From: CAZKWG01 sp964615375
Lineage (GTDB): Bacteria > Myxococcota_A > UBA796 > CAZKWG01
DNA: 22,967 nucleotides
Direction of reading: 5' to 3'
NCBI GenBank assembly: GCA_964615375.1
Contig: CAZTOW010000085.1
Span: 1 to 22,967, forward strand
A model generated the notes under the pieces. It was not told the DNA's origin. It saw only the letters and a program-made list of their open reading frames with translations, and ran no database searches. A program made the translations under genes and the position numbers. Positions 5,783 to 13,288 of the stretch are shown one piece after another (positions within the stretch are counted from its first letter, which is position 1; each line of letters starts with the position of its first letter).

Positions 5783-7819
5783 TCAACGCCCCGTGGGCTG
5801 GGCGCGCTCCACCCTCGACCGGACGTCCACCCAGGAGCGCCCCTCGGCGTCGGCGGGCGGCGTGACCCCCAGCAGGGCCTGGACCGTTGGCCCGACGTCC
5901 ACGAGGCGCGGCGCCTTGGGCGGGGCCTCCAGGTTGGTGGCGAGCAGCCCCTGGACGTCGTTGGGATCGCTGGCGGAGTGGTCGCCCGACCAGCGGCGCT
6001 TGTTGTCGGCGAGCAGCGTGAGCGGGATCCGCCCGAGCGTGGTCGCCTTCCCCACCTGATAGCCGTCCATGAAGGCCAGCACGAGGTCGGGGGCGCGCGC
6101 GGCGGCGGGCCCGCGGTACAGGTCCGCGCCCAGGAGCACGCGCGAGAACACGGGCGAGCGGCCGTCCCGGACCTCGAGGAGCCCGCTGGCGATCTGCTGG
6201 AGCACCTGCCTCGCCCGCGCGGGCGGGAGCGAGCCCTGCGCCTCGCGCCCCTTGAGGTTCAAGTACACGAAGCCCGATCCGAAGCTGTAGGCGCTGGTCT
6301 TGCGCCAGTCAATCTGGTCCTTGGAGACCACGTTCTCCGCGGAGCGCGCCACGCCCGGCGCCAGGGCCAGCCACCCGTGCTCCAGCAGCCAGGTGTTGAC
6401 CTCGAAGTCGCGCCGGAAGCTCTGGAAGCCCGACTCGGAGAGCACGATCAGCGTGTCCCCCGGCTTGAGCTTCTCCCGGATCCGCCCGACGGCGCGATCC
6501 ATGTCCACGTAGGTGTCCTTGAGCAGCCCCCCGTAGGCGCCGGCGATGCGCTCGTCATAGGCCGGGTGCGAGGGGTCCCCGAGGCGCATGAACATGTGGC
6601 TCACGACGTCGGTGCCGGGCAGCACCGCCACCAGCAGCTCCGCGTCCCGCCGGCCGAGCTCGCCGAGCACGATCTGGAGCCTGCGCTCGTAGAGGTCGCG
6701 GATCTCCGAGGCCAGCACCGCCTCCGGCACCAGGTCCGAGGAGAGCCCCGCGGTGTCGTAGGGCCAGCCCATCGCCTTCCAGTCCCCATAGGTCTGGAAG
6801 ACCTCCTGGCCGAAGGCCGGCGGGCTGGCGACGGGCATCCAGGGCTCGCGCGGATCCACCGCGATCGGCGTCATGTAGAGCCGCGTGCGCTCGCCGATCT
6901 CGATGGGGAAGAAGCGCGCCCGCCCCACCGCCGTCACCTTGTCGCTGAGCGGGAAGCGCAGCGTGACCCAGGGGGTGAAGGTGCCGACCCGCCCCTCCAC
7001 CTGCTGTCCTCCCGCCGTGATCACCACCCGGTCCACGCCCTGCAGGGCGAGCTGCAGCGGGAGATCGACCCGCTGGCCGCGTGCGTCCTCGGGGCCCGGG
7101 ATCAGCGCGGACATGGGCGCCGCGCCGACCAGCCGCGAGAGCTGACCGCCGGGGAGCTCCGCCGAGAGCTCGCGCTCCCCGAAGTCGGAGCCGAAGAGGG
7201 TGAAGGTGCTGTTGGTGAGCAGCAGATCGGGGAAGCCCATCCCCGCCAGGGCCTCCACCCCCGCGGGCTCGTCGGAGGGCCAGACCCAGGGGACGAAGAG
7301 CAGCTTCACCCGGAGCCCCGCCGCGGCGACCGCCCGCCAGAAGGGCTGCCCCTCCCAGGTCGGCGTGGCCCGCGGCGCGGAGATCAGCGAGCCGTCCACC
7401 CCGTACACCGGATCCGCCACGCGCATCGGCTCGTAGGTGGGCTGGTAGCTGACCGGATCCCGGCCGATCAGCCCGTAGACGCCGTGGCTCCCGGGGGTGG
7501 AGCCGGTGGCGAAGGTGGTCCAGGCCGCCGCCGCGCTGGGCGGGAAGGTGGTCTCCATGCGGGCGTTGCGCTGGCCGCCCAGCAGCCCGTCCAGGTTGGG
7601 CAGATCGCGCCGCCAGCGGTCCACCCAGTCGGGGTCCACGCCGGGCAGGCCGATGACCACCACCCTCCCCGTCGCCGGGCGCGCGTCCTCGGGCGGGCCC
7701 GAAGGTGTGGGCGCCAGCACGGGGGGCAGGATGGATTTCGGCTCTTCCGAGGCAGACTTCTGCTCACCGCCCGCGCAAGCGAAGAGCGTCAGCGCGAGCA
7801 GGAGGAGGCGCGCCAGCAT
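5783..7819 (-). CDS. Type I phosphodiesterase-fold lipoprotein, probably inactive
   Basis: 678-aa lipoprotein of the alkaline phosphatase/nucleotide pyrophosphatase superfamily. The start is ATG at 7819, with GAGG 7 nt upstream. The signal MLARLLLLALTLFAC ends in a lipobox (Cys15). Family landmarks are clear: VVVIGLPG (residues 53-60), WTTFATGSTPGSHG (100-113), TDVVSHMF (403-410), N-x-W-L after residue 470, KTSAY...YLNLKGR, and WSGDH with His614. However, the usual metal Asp of GLDG is Pro59, the nucleophile Thr/Ser position is Ala96 (PPSAAAAW), and the SDHG motif is SESG (461-464). Two metal positions (D404/H408) and H614 remain. It lies 56 nt after the Wzi-like gene and is probably in the same transcript. 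A surface binding or structural role is inferred. Confidence 0.85.
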   Translation of the reverse strand: MLARLLLLALTLFACAGGEQKSASEEPKSILPPVLAPTPSGPPEDARPATGRVVVIGLPGVDPDWVDRWRRDLPNLDGLLGGQRNARMETTFPPSAAAAWTTFATGSTPGSHGVYGLIGRDPVSYQPTYEPMRVADPVYGVDGSLISAPRATPTWEGQPFWRAVAAAGLRVKLLFVPWVWPSDEPAGVEALAGMGFPDLLLTNSTFTLFGSDFGERELSAELPGGQLSRLVGAAPMSALIPGPEDARGQRVDLPLQLALQGVDRVVITAGGQQVEGRVGTFTPWVTLRFPLSDKVTAVGRARFFPIEIGERTRLYMTPIAVDPREPWMPVASPPAFGQEVFQTYGDWKAMGWPYDTAGLSSDLVPEAVLASEIRDLYERRLQIVLGELGRRDAELLVAVLPGTDVVSHMFMRLGDPSHPAYDERIAGAYGGLLKDTYVDMDRAVGRIREKLKPGDTLIVLSESGFQSFRRDFEVNTWLLEHGWLALAPGVARSAENVVSKDQIDWRKTSAYSFGSGFVYLNLKGREAQGSLPPARARQVLQQIASGLLEVRDGRSPVFSRVLLGADLYRGPAAARAPDLVLAFMDGYQVGKATTLGRIPLTLLADNKRRWSGDHSASDPNDVQGLLATNLEAPPKAPRLVDVGPTVQALLGVTPPADAEGRSWVDVRSRVERAQPTGR

Positions 7820-7875
7820 CGTTGGACCTCGGACCATGTGTATCCGATGCGGGCTCGGCCCGCCGCCCGCGAGGA

Positions 7876-9324
7876 TCAACGGCTCAGGCTCACGCGCGCC
7901 CGCCAGCCGTCGGCCCCGGGCACGAAGTCCTCGCCCTCCACGCGCTCGAGCTCCGCGCCCAGGCGCCACCAGCGCTCCCCGCCGCGCCGCCACACCTGCA
8001 CGCCCACGCTGGTGCAGCGCTCGTCCTGGGAGAGCGCCAGCAGGTTGTCGCCGCTCGCCTCGATGATCCCGACCCGCCGCCGCCTCTCCACCTCGATCTG
8101 CCCGCCCAGATCGCCCGGCAGCCAGGTCAGGGCCGCCCAGGCGTCCAGGCTGTCCCCCCCCGCGGGGTGGCCCATCGCCCGGCCCTCGCGCACAAAGCCC
8201 TGGTGGTAGACGCGGTGCCCGGTGTACCAGCGGAAGGTGTCGTCGAGGATGCGCGCGCCCTCGGCGCTGAAGGTCCAGTCTCCCAGGCCCAGCTCGGCCC
8301 CGAAGAGGTTGGCGACCCCGGCCAGGGATGGGTAGGGGATCCCCCAGGTCTCCCGCGCGATCACGTCCTCGCCGCCGTACTGCCACCACAGCTCGAGGTA
8401 GTCCACGGGCACGGCGCGCCCGAGCCGCTCGGAGAGCGCCCCCACCGGCACCGTCAGGCGCAGATCCAGCGCGGCGAGCTCGTTCTGGTCGGGGAGCAGC
8501 TTCTCCGGGTCGTTGTAGACGTGAGGCTCGGTGGGGATGAGGAGCTGGAGCAGGTCAGGAGGCGGCCGATCCTCTCCGCCGAAGATCGCCATGCGCGTCC
8601 CGCCGATCTCCAGCCAGGGACGCGGCGCCCACCGCGCGTCCATCAGCAGCCAGCCCGGGTTGTCCACGTCGCTGCGCTCGCCGTCCAGCCAGCCCGCCCC
8701 GGCCTCCAGGCGGCCCTGCCCCCAGCGCGGGCCGGTGCGCGAGCGCCAGGACACGAGGCCCAGGGGCGCCGGACGCGCGTGGTCCGTGAGCGTGAGGCTG
8801 CCGTGCCGCCCCGGGCCGATCCAGCGATCCCGCACCCCGAAGCCCGCCGTGAACCCCCGCCAGCGCCCGCCCGCCCAGGCCTCCGGCAGGCGGAACAACG
8901 GGTCGGTCTCCCAGAGTTCCAGGCCGAGCTCCGGGGAGAGCGCGAGCTCCAGCGGCCCCTGGTAGAGCCGCCCCTCGACCCCGGCGCGGAGCGAGAGCAT
9001 CCCCTCCTCCAGGTCCCCTCCCCCGCCCTGGGGCGGCATGTCCCCGAAGACAAGGGAGCCGGTCGGGCGCGCCGCGTAGGACCGGGACAGCCAGCGCTCG
9101 AGGTTCGCGCGCGCGGCGAGCTCCGGGCGGAGGAGCGCCGAGAGCGTGGGCGAGGCCTCCTCCCCCACCAGCCCGGCCAGCTCCAGCGGGGACCGATCCG
9201 ATCCGCCGAGCACCAGGGCCTCCCCCCGGGCGCGCGCCGCCCGCGCCGCCAGGATCGCGGTTGGATCATCCGCCGGGCCCGCCCAGGCAGCGACGACGAC
9301 CAGCATCCAGCCCGTGAGCGCCAC
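7876..9324 (-). CDS. Wzi-like capsule assembly outer-membrane barrel protein
   Basis: 482-aa exported protein with GTG start at 9324, preceded by GGAGG at 7-8 nt. The signal peptide (GWMLVVVAAWA, then GP) is followed by a helical region to about residue 85 and then by alternating amphipathic beta strands to the C-terminus. Residues about 154-190 carry the Wzi-family signature: GFTAGFGVRDRWIGPGRHGS followed by L-x-L and a conserved turn. Length matches Wzi proteins (about 460-490 aa). In E. coli K30, Wzi is an 18-strand outer-membrane lectin that holds capsule on the surface. Its position beside a Wzx/Wzy-type locus supports the same role. Low sequence conservation means it could instead be another barrel of this superfamily. 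Confidence 0.75.
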   Translation of the reverse strand: MALTGWMLVVVAAWAGPADDPTAILAARAARARGEALVLGGSDRSPLELAGLVGEEASPTLSALLRPELAARANLERWLSRSYAARPTGSLVFGDMPPQGGGGDLEEGMLSLRAGVEGRLYQGPLELALSPELGLELWETDPLFRLPEAWAGGRWRGFTAGFGVRDRWIGPGRHGSLTLTDHARPAPLGLVSWRSRTGPRWGQGRLEAGAGWLDGERSDVDNPGWLLMDARWAPRPWLEIGGTRMAIFGGEDRPPPDLLQLLIPTEPHVYNDPEKLLPDQNELAALDLRLTVPVGALSERLGRAVPVDYLELWWQYGGEDVIARETWGIPYPSLAGVANLFGAELGLGDWTFSAEGARILDDTFRWYTGHRVYHQGFVREGRAMGHPAGGDSLDAWAALTWLPGDLGGQIEVERRRRVGIIEASGDNLLALSQDERCTSVGVQVWRRGGERWWRLGAELERVEGEDFVPGADGWRARVSLSR

Positions 9325-9388
9325 CGCGAGCCCTCCCCGGGCGCAGGTTTGACAGCGCGAGCGCGCCCGCTCGGGCAGAATAGCCTGG

Positions 9389-10603
9389 ATGAGCCCCCCC
9401 GCGCACCCGATCCGCTCCGGCCTCCCCGCCCTGGCGTGGCGAGGGATCGGCGCGCTCGCCCTGTGGGCGGGGGTCGCCCGCGCCGCCCCCCTCGAGCCGA
9501 GCTACACCTCGCCCTCCCCCGAGCAGCTCCACCCGGTGCGCCCCCAGCCCTTCCTGGCCTGGCACCGCGCCGTGGCCGACGTGATGGCAGGGCCGGACGC
9601 CTCGCCCCTGTTCAGGGACACGTCCACGGCGATGGACGTGCGCTGGCGCCTCGTGGCCGCGGGTGAGGAGCTCTTCCCCGCTTCGGACACTGAAGAGCAG
9701 AAGGCGCTGGACCTCAGCCTTCAAGGTGCGACCCTCGGCCTCTCCCGCGCGACCTGGGATGCCCTCTCGCGCTCCGAGGTGCTGGCCGTGGCGGGCAAGG
9801 TCGTCCGCACCGGCCTGCGCCCCTCCGTCGTGGTCGAGCGCCGCCCGGACGGGCCCCGCCTGAGGCTGGACGAGCGCGCCTGGTCGAGCCAGCTCTCCCG
9901 CGCCAGCGTGTCCGAGGGCCCGCGCCTGGGCGAGCGTCGCGCCCCGCGCCCCCCCTCCCTGCGCGTCGGGGGCGGAGCCCGGCTGATCGAGGATCCCGAC
10001 CTCGACACCGACCAGCCCCTCTCCAACCTGCAGCCCGCCGTCCAGGGCTGGGTGGGGCTCGAGCGCCTGGGCCTCGAGGCCATGCAGCTCGACGTGACCT
10101 GGTTCGACCCCACCCCCGACCAGGATCCCCGCATCTGGTACGAGCTCGTCGCCCGCCAGCGCATCGTGGGACGCCTCTCGCTCCGCGCCGAGCTGGAGAG
10201 CGACGACGATCTGCTCCTCCCCGACGCCGGGCGCGCGGGCCTGGCCTGGCAGATCCCAGAGCACCCCGGCTGGCGGATCGGCCTCGACGGGGTCCGGCGC
10301 TTCCCCCGCCCCTACCGCGCGGGCGACGAGGGCGAGTGGCGAGCCGAGCTGCGCCTGTGGTCCACCCTGGACTGGCGCGTCCCGGTGGACATCGATCGCT
10401 GGCCGCTGGGCCACGAGATCGGCGAGCCCGGCCCGACCATGCTCGCGCTCCGCCCGTCCGGCCCGAACCTGGCCTCGCCCGTGGCCCTGGTCGCCGACGA
10501 GCAGGAGCAGGAGACGCTGGCGGGCGCCTCCGAGGGCGGCGGATCAGCCGTGGAGCAGGCGAAGCGCGAGGGTGGCGTTGTACGCGACGTAGGGATCCGC
10601 TGA
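9389..10603 (+). CDS. Exported beta-rich protein of unknown function
   Basis: 404 aa, not recognised. An N-terminal signal (ALAWRGIGALALWAGVARA, then APLEP) indicates export. There is no lipobox. Residues about 185-350 show alternating hydrophobic/polar strands with many aromatic and Asp/Arg residues (LRVGGGARLIEDPDLD, GWVGLERLGLEAMQLDVTWF, ARQRIVGRLSLRAELE), suggesting an outer-membrane beta barrel or beta sandwich. The tail is low-complexity and charged, and its last 60 nt overlap the convergent HEAT-repeat gene. The gene is divergent from the Wzi-like gene across 64 nt. No clear Shine-Dalgarno precedes the ATG. Its place between Wzi-like and Wzz-kinase genes suggests a role in surface polysaccharide handling (inference). 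CsiV-like or porin-like folds are alternatives. Confidence 0.7.
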   Translation: MSPPAHPIRSGLPALAWRGIGALALWAGVARAAPLEPSYTSPSPEQLHPVRPQPFLAWHRAVADVMAGPDASPLFRDTSTAMDVRWRLVAAGEELFPASDTEEQKALDLSLQGATLGLSRATWDALSRSEVLAVAGKVVRTGLRPSVVVERRPDGPRLRLDERAWSSQLSRASVSEGPRLGERRAPRPPSLRVGGGARLIEDPDLDTDQPLSNLQPAVQGWVGLERLGLEAMQLDVTWFDPTPDQDPRIWYELVARQRIVGRLSLRAELESDDDLLLPDAGRAGLAWQIPEHPGWRIGLDGVRRFPRPYRAGDEGEWRAELRLWSTLDWRVPVDIDRWPLGHEIGEPGPTMLALRPSGPNLASPVALVADEQEQETLAGASEGGGSAVEQAKREGGVVRDVGIR

Positions 10604-11050
10604 GGTCCGCAGCCGCGAGAGCATCTCCAGGCTCGCCGGATCGCCGATGTTCCCCAGCGCCCAGATGGCGTTCAGCGGCGGGTCCGCCTCCCGCTCCCCG
10701 AGCCAGGTCAGCAGGGCCGGCACCGCGACCGGATCCCCGAGGCGCCCCAGCGCGTCCACGATCTGCCGCTGCACGCGCTCGTCGGGCTCCGTCGGCAGCA
10801 TGGCGGCCAGCGTGGGGGCGGCGCTCACCGCCTCGAGCTCGGCGAGGCTGTCCACCGCGTTCCGCCGGGTGGTGGCCGAGGGGTCCTGCAGGGCGGCGAC
10901 GAGGGCCGCCACGACCGCGTCGGACCCGTAGTTCCGAGCGATCTTCGCTGTGTCCTCGCGCACGACCGGGTTCGGCGCCTGGAGGTTCCGGGCGATGTCC
11001 TCATCCGTGGGCCCGCAGGCCAGGAGCAGGATCGGGAGCAGCAGACGCAT
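10544..11050 (-). CDS. HEAT-repeat lipoprotein
   Basis: 168-aa lipoprotein with signal MRLLLPILLLAC (lipobox LLAC, Cys12). The rest is built of HEAT/PBS-type helical repeats: VVREDTAKIARNYGSDAVV, TTRRNAVDSLAEL, RVQRQIVDALGRLGDPVAVP, LNAIWALGNIGDPASLE, VAYNATLALRLL. Such repeats are protein-binding scaffolds. The ATG shares its A with the TGA stop of the Wzz-kinase gene (TGATG), with GGGAGG upstream, so it is translationally coupled to that gene. The 3' end overlaps the convergent gene by 60 nt. A periplasmic scaffold for the polysaccharide export machinery is an inference. I know of no standard component of this kind in Wzx/Wzy systems. Confidence 0.85.
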   Translation of the reverse strand: MRLLLPILLLACGPTDEDIARNLQAPNPVVREDTAKIARNYGSDAVVAALVAALQDPSATTRRNAVDSLAELEAVSAAPTLAAMLPTEPDERVQRQIVDALGRLGDPVAVPALLTWLGEREADPPLNAIWALGNIGDPASLEMLSRLRTSADPYVAYNATLALRLLHG

Positions 11051-13155
11051 CAGGCCCCTCCCTTCTTCTTGCCGGTGTCCTCATAAGCCTTGTAGACCTT
11101 GGCATACTGCCCGTAGCCGGTCGCCTGGAGGTCCACGCGGTTCATCACGAAGCCCAGCGGGTTGATCCCGGCGCGGCCGAGCCGATCGCGCAGATCGGTG
11201 AAGAGGGGCCGCCCCGTGGTCTGGCTGGAGACGACCAGCACCATGCCGTCCGTGAGCCCCGCCACGGAGAGCGCGTCGCTCACCACCAGCACCGGCGGCG
11301 TGTCCACCAGCACCAGATCGTAGCGCTCGCGCAGCTGGGCGAGCAGCTCCCGGAAGCGCTGGCTCTCCAGGAGGCGCCCGGGGTCGGGCGGGGTGCTCCC
11401 GCTGGTGAGCACGCTGAGCCCGGGGACCGGCGTGCTCTGGATCGCCGCCTCCAAAGCCGCCTGATCGGTGAGCACGCTGGTCAGGCCGAGGGCGTTGCTC
11501 ACGCTGGGGAAGGCGCGGTGCTGGGTGGGGCGGCGCAGGTCGCCGTCCACCACCAGGACCGAGAGCCCCTCGCGGGCGAAGGTCACGGCCAGGTTCATCG
11601 TGACCGTGCTCTTGCCCTCGCCGGGGAGCGCCGAGGTCACGCCGAGGACCCGCAGGGGCCGGTCGAGGGCGGAGAAGCGCAGGGCCGAGCGCGCGGCGCG
11701 GAAGGCCTCGGCGATGGGGTCCGTGGGCGGCAGGGTGTCGATGATCCGGCGGTCCCCCGCCAGCTTGAAGCGGGGCACCAGCCCGAGCCGCGCCAGCGGC
11801 CAGATCTCGACCACGTCCTCGGGTGTCTTGAGCGTGTCGTCCACGTACTCGAAGAGCAGCGCCAGCCCGAGCCCGAAGGCCAGCCCGACGATGAGCCCCA
11901 GGACGATGTTCACCAGCAGCTTCGGGCTGCTGGCCTTGTCCGGCGCGGTGGCGGGCTCGATGAACTGCAGGTTGCTCATCAGCATCGCCTCGGCGACGCC
12001 GATCTGGTAGCGCTGCTCGACCAGGCTCTTGAAGACCTCCTCCGCCGCCTCCGCGGCCAGGTTCAGCTGCGAGAGCCGGCGCATCTTGTCGGGGTACTGG
12101 GAAAACGTATCTGTTTGACGGGCGATGGCGGCCTGGATCTCGGCGCCGCGCTCCAGCAGGCCGGAGAGCTGGGACTGGAGCGCCTGCACCGCCGGATCGA
12201 GGTCGTGCTGCTCGGACAGGGCCTCGGCCAGGCGCGCCTCGTCCAGCGCGATGAGCGCGTCCAGTCGCTTGACGTCGGGGTGCGCGGCCGTCTTCTCCTG
12301 GAGCTCGTCCGCCCGCTGCTGCTGGAGCTCGAGCAGCTCGCGCTGGATGATCTCGATCTGCGGATTGGCGGTCACCGTGCTGGCGGCGATGCGGCTCGGG
12401 TCCTCGCGGGCCTGGAAGCTCTGGGCCTCCGCCAGCTTCGCGCGCATCTCCTGGATGGCGGCGGCGTTCTGCTCGCCCTCCAGCATCAGCTCGGACAGGC
12501 GCGAGATCGCCGCCTTCATCTCGCTCTCGAGATCGATCACCTGCTCGGCCGCCTGCGCGTCCGAGATCTGCGCCAGCGCCGCGTCGAACTCCTGGCGCAC
12601 CACCTCGAGCTGGGCCTCGATGAAGCGCCGCGCGTCCCGGGTCTGCTCGCGCGCGGCCTCCTGGTTGCGCTCCACCGCCACCTTGACCGCCGTGTCCGCC
12701 ATCAGGCGGGCCAGCTCGGGATCATCGGCGCGCGCGGCGAAGACCAGGATGGCCGTGCCCTGCTGCTGAGTGACCTCCAGGTGCGGGCGCGCCTCGAGCT
12801 CGCCGGTGAGCCCGGCCACCAGCACCTTGTCGAAGGTGTAGAGCCGCCCGTCCGAGTCGCGGAGCTGGAGCCGCCAGATGAGGTCGTCGAGGATGGGGCG
12901 GGTGGTCACCAGCGCGATCTGGTCAGCCACCTCGTCCGAGCTGGAGTTGAGCCCCGCCGCCACCTCCGAGAGCCCCAGATCGGAGAGCACGGAGAGCGAG
13001 GCGTCGCTGGAGTTGATCCACACCCGCGCGGACGCCTCGTAGTTCTTCGGCAGGACCAGCGCCAGGACCACCGCGACCACGAGGAAGAACACCACGGACT
13101 GGACGACCAGCCACTTCCGGCGGAACAGCGCTGTGTAGAGCTTGACGAGTTCCAT
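11050..13155 (-). CDS. Wzz/GumC-BY-kinase fusion: co-polymerase and tyrosine autokinase
   Basis: 701-aa polysaccharide co-polymerase (PCP-2a type) fused to a bacterial tyrosine kinase. It sets chain length with the polymerase and cycles through autophosphorylation. The start is ATG at 13155, with AGGA 5 nt upstream. TM1 is at about 17-34, after which comes the Wzz domain and a long periplasmic coiled coil rich in Glu/Ala/Gln. TM2 is near 410-432. The kinase has Walker A LPGEGKST (510-517), Walker A' VVDGD (Asp537, Asp539), Walker B LVLVDTPP (Asp618) and a C-terminal tyrosine cluster (Tyr681, 684, 688, 691). All key residues are present, so it should be active. It is divergent from the wza-like operon and coupled to the HEAT lipoprotein. 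No cognate low-molecular-weight tyrosine phosphatase is in the window. Confidence 0.95.
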   Translation of the reverse strand: MELVKLYTALFRRKWLVVQSVVFFLVVAVVLALVLPKNYEASARVWINSSDASLSVLSDLGLSEVAAGLNSSSDEVADQIALVTTRPILDDLIWRLQLRDSDGRLYTFDKVLVAGLTGELEARPHLEVTQQQGTAILVFAARADDPELARLMADTAVKVAVERNQEAAREQTRDARRFIEAQLEVVRQEFDAALAQISDAQAAEQVIDLESEMKAAISRLSELMLEGEQNAAAIQEMRAKLAEAQSFQAREDPSRIAASTVTANPQIEIIQRELLELQQQRADELQEKTAAHPDVKRLDALIALDEARLAEALSEQHDLDPAVQALQSQLSGLLERGAEIQAAIARQTDTFSQYPDKMRRLSQLNLAAEAAEEVFKSLVEQRYQIGVAEAMLMSNLQFIEPATAPDKASSPKLLVNIVLGLIVGLAFGLGLALLFEYVDDTLKTPEDVVEIWPLARLGLVPRFKLAGDRRIIDTLPPTDPIAEAFRAARSALRFSALDRPLRVLGVTSALPGEGKSTVTMNLAVTFAREGLSVLVVDGDLRRPTQHRAFPSVSNALGLTSVLTDQAALEAAIQSTPVPGLSVLTSGSTPPDPGRLLESQRFRELLAQLRERYDLVLVDTPPVLVVSDALSVAGLTDGMVLVVSSQTTGRPLFTDLRDRLGRAGINPLGFVMNRVDLQATGYGQYAKVYKAYEDTGKKKGGA

Positions 13156-13180
13156 GGGTTCCTGAAGCGCAGCAGTGTAT

Positions 13181-13198
13181 CCGGGGCGAGCGCCCCGG
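13181..13198. promoter_or_regulatory. Palindrome CCGGGGCG-AG-CGCCCCGG in the divergent control region
   Basis: A perfect 8+8 bp inverted repeat with a 2-nt spacer lies in the 133-nt region between the divergent Wzz-kinase and Wza-type genes. It is 26 nt upstream of the kinase ATG and abuts a weak -10-like TACACT on the minus strand. It could be an operator or a leader hairpin. A weak -10-like GATAAG lies on the plus strand near 13240. No regulator is identified. Confidence 0.4.
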
Positions 13199-13288
13199 GG
13201 TAGCCGAAACGAAAGGAGGGGCGGCCAACGGAGCCCTGAGATAAGCTCTGCGCCTCGCGTCCCCTCCCCTCGAGGATCCCAAACCCGC

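Noticed and set aside
5978..8209. A 743-codon open frame on the plus strand opposite the phosphodiesterase-like gene
   Set aside because: It is a shadow of the real gene: composition is His/Arg/Glu/Pro-rich, it has no domain, and it runs across two genuine genes.
7820..8389. N-terminal extension of the phosphodiesterase-like gene to 8389
   Set aside because: The extension overlaps the 3' part of the Wzi-like gene in another frame, lacks a signal peptide and would place the lipobox internally; the ATG at 7819 has a good ribosome-binding site.
9349..9383. TTGACA followed by CAGAATAG as a promoter for the orphan exported gene
   Set aside because: Spacing between TTGACA and the only -10-like sequence is 21 nt or more, and the start codon follows almost at once. 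It is too weak to list as a feature.
10336..13203. A 955-codon open frame on the plus strand opposite the Wzz-kinase
   Set aside because: The opposite strand has intact Walker A, A' and B motifs, membrane spans and the Tyr cluster. This frame is low-complexity and crosses two genes.
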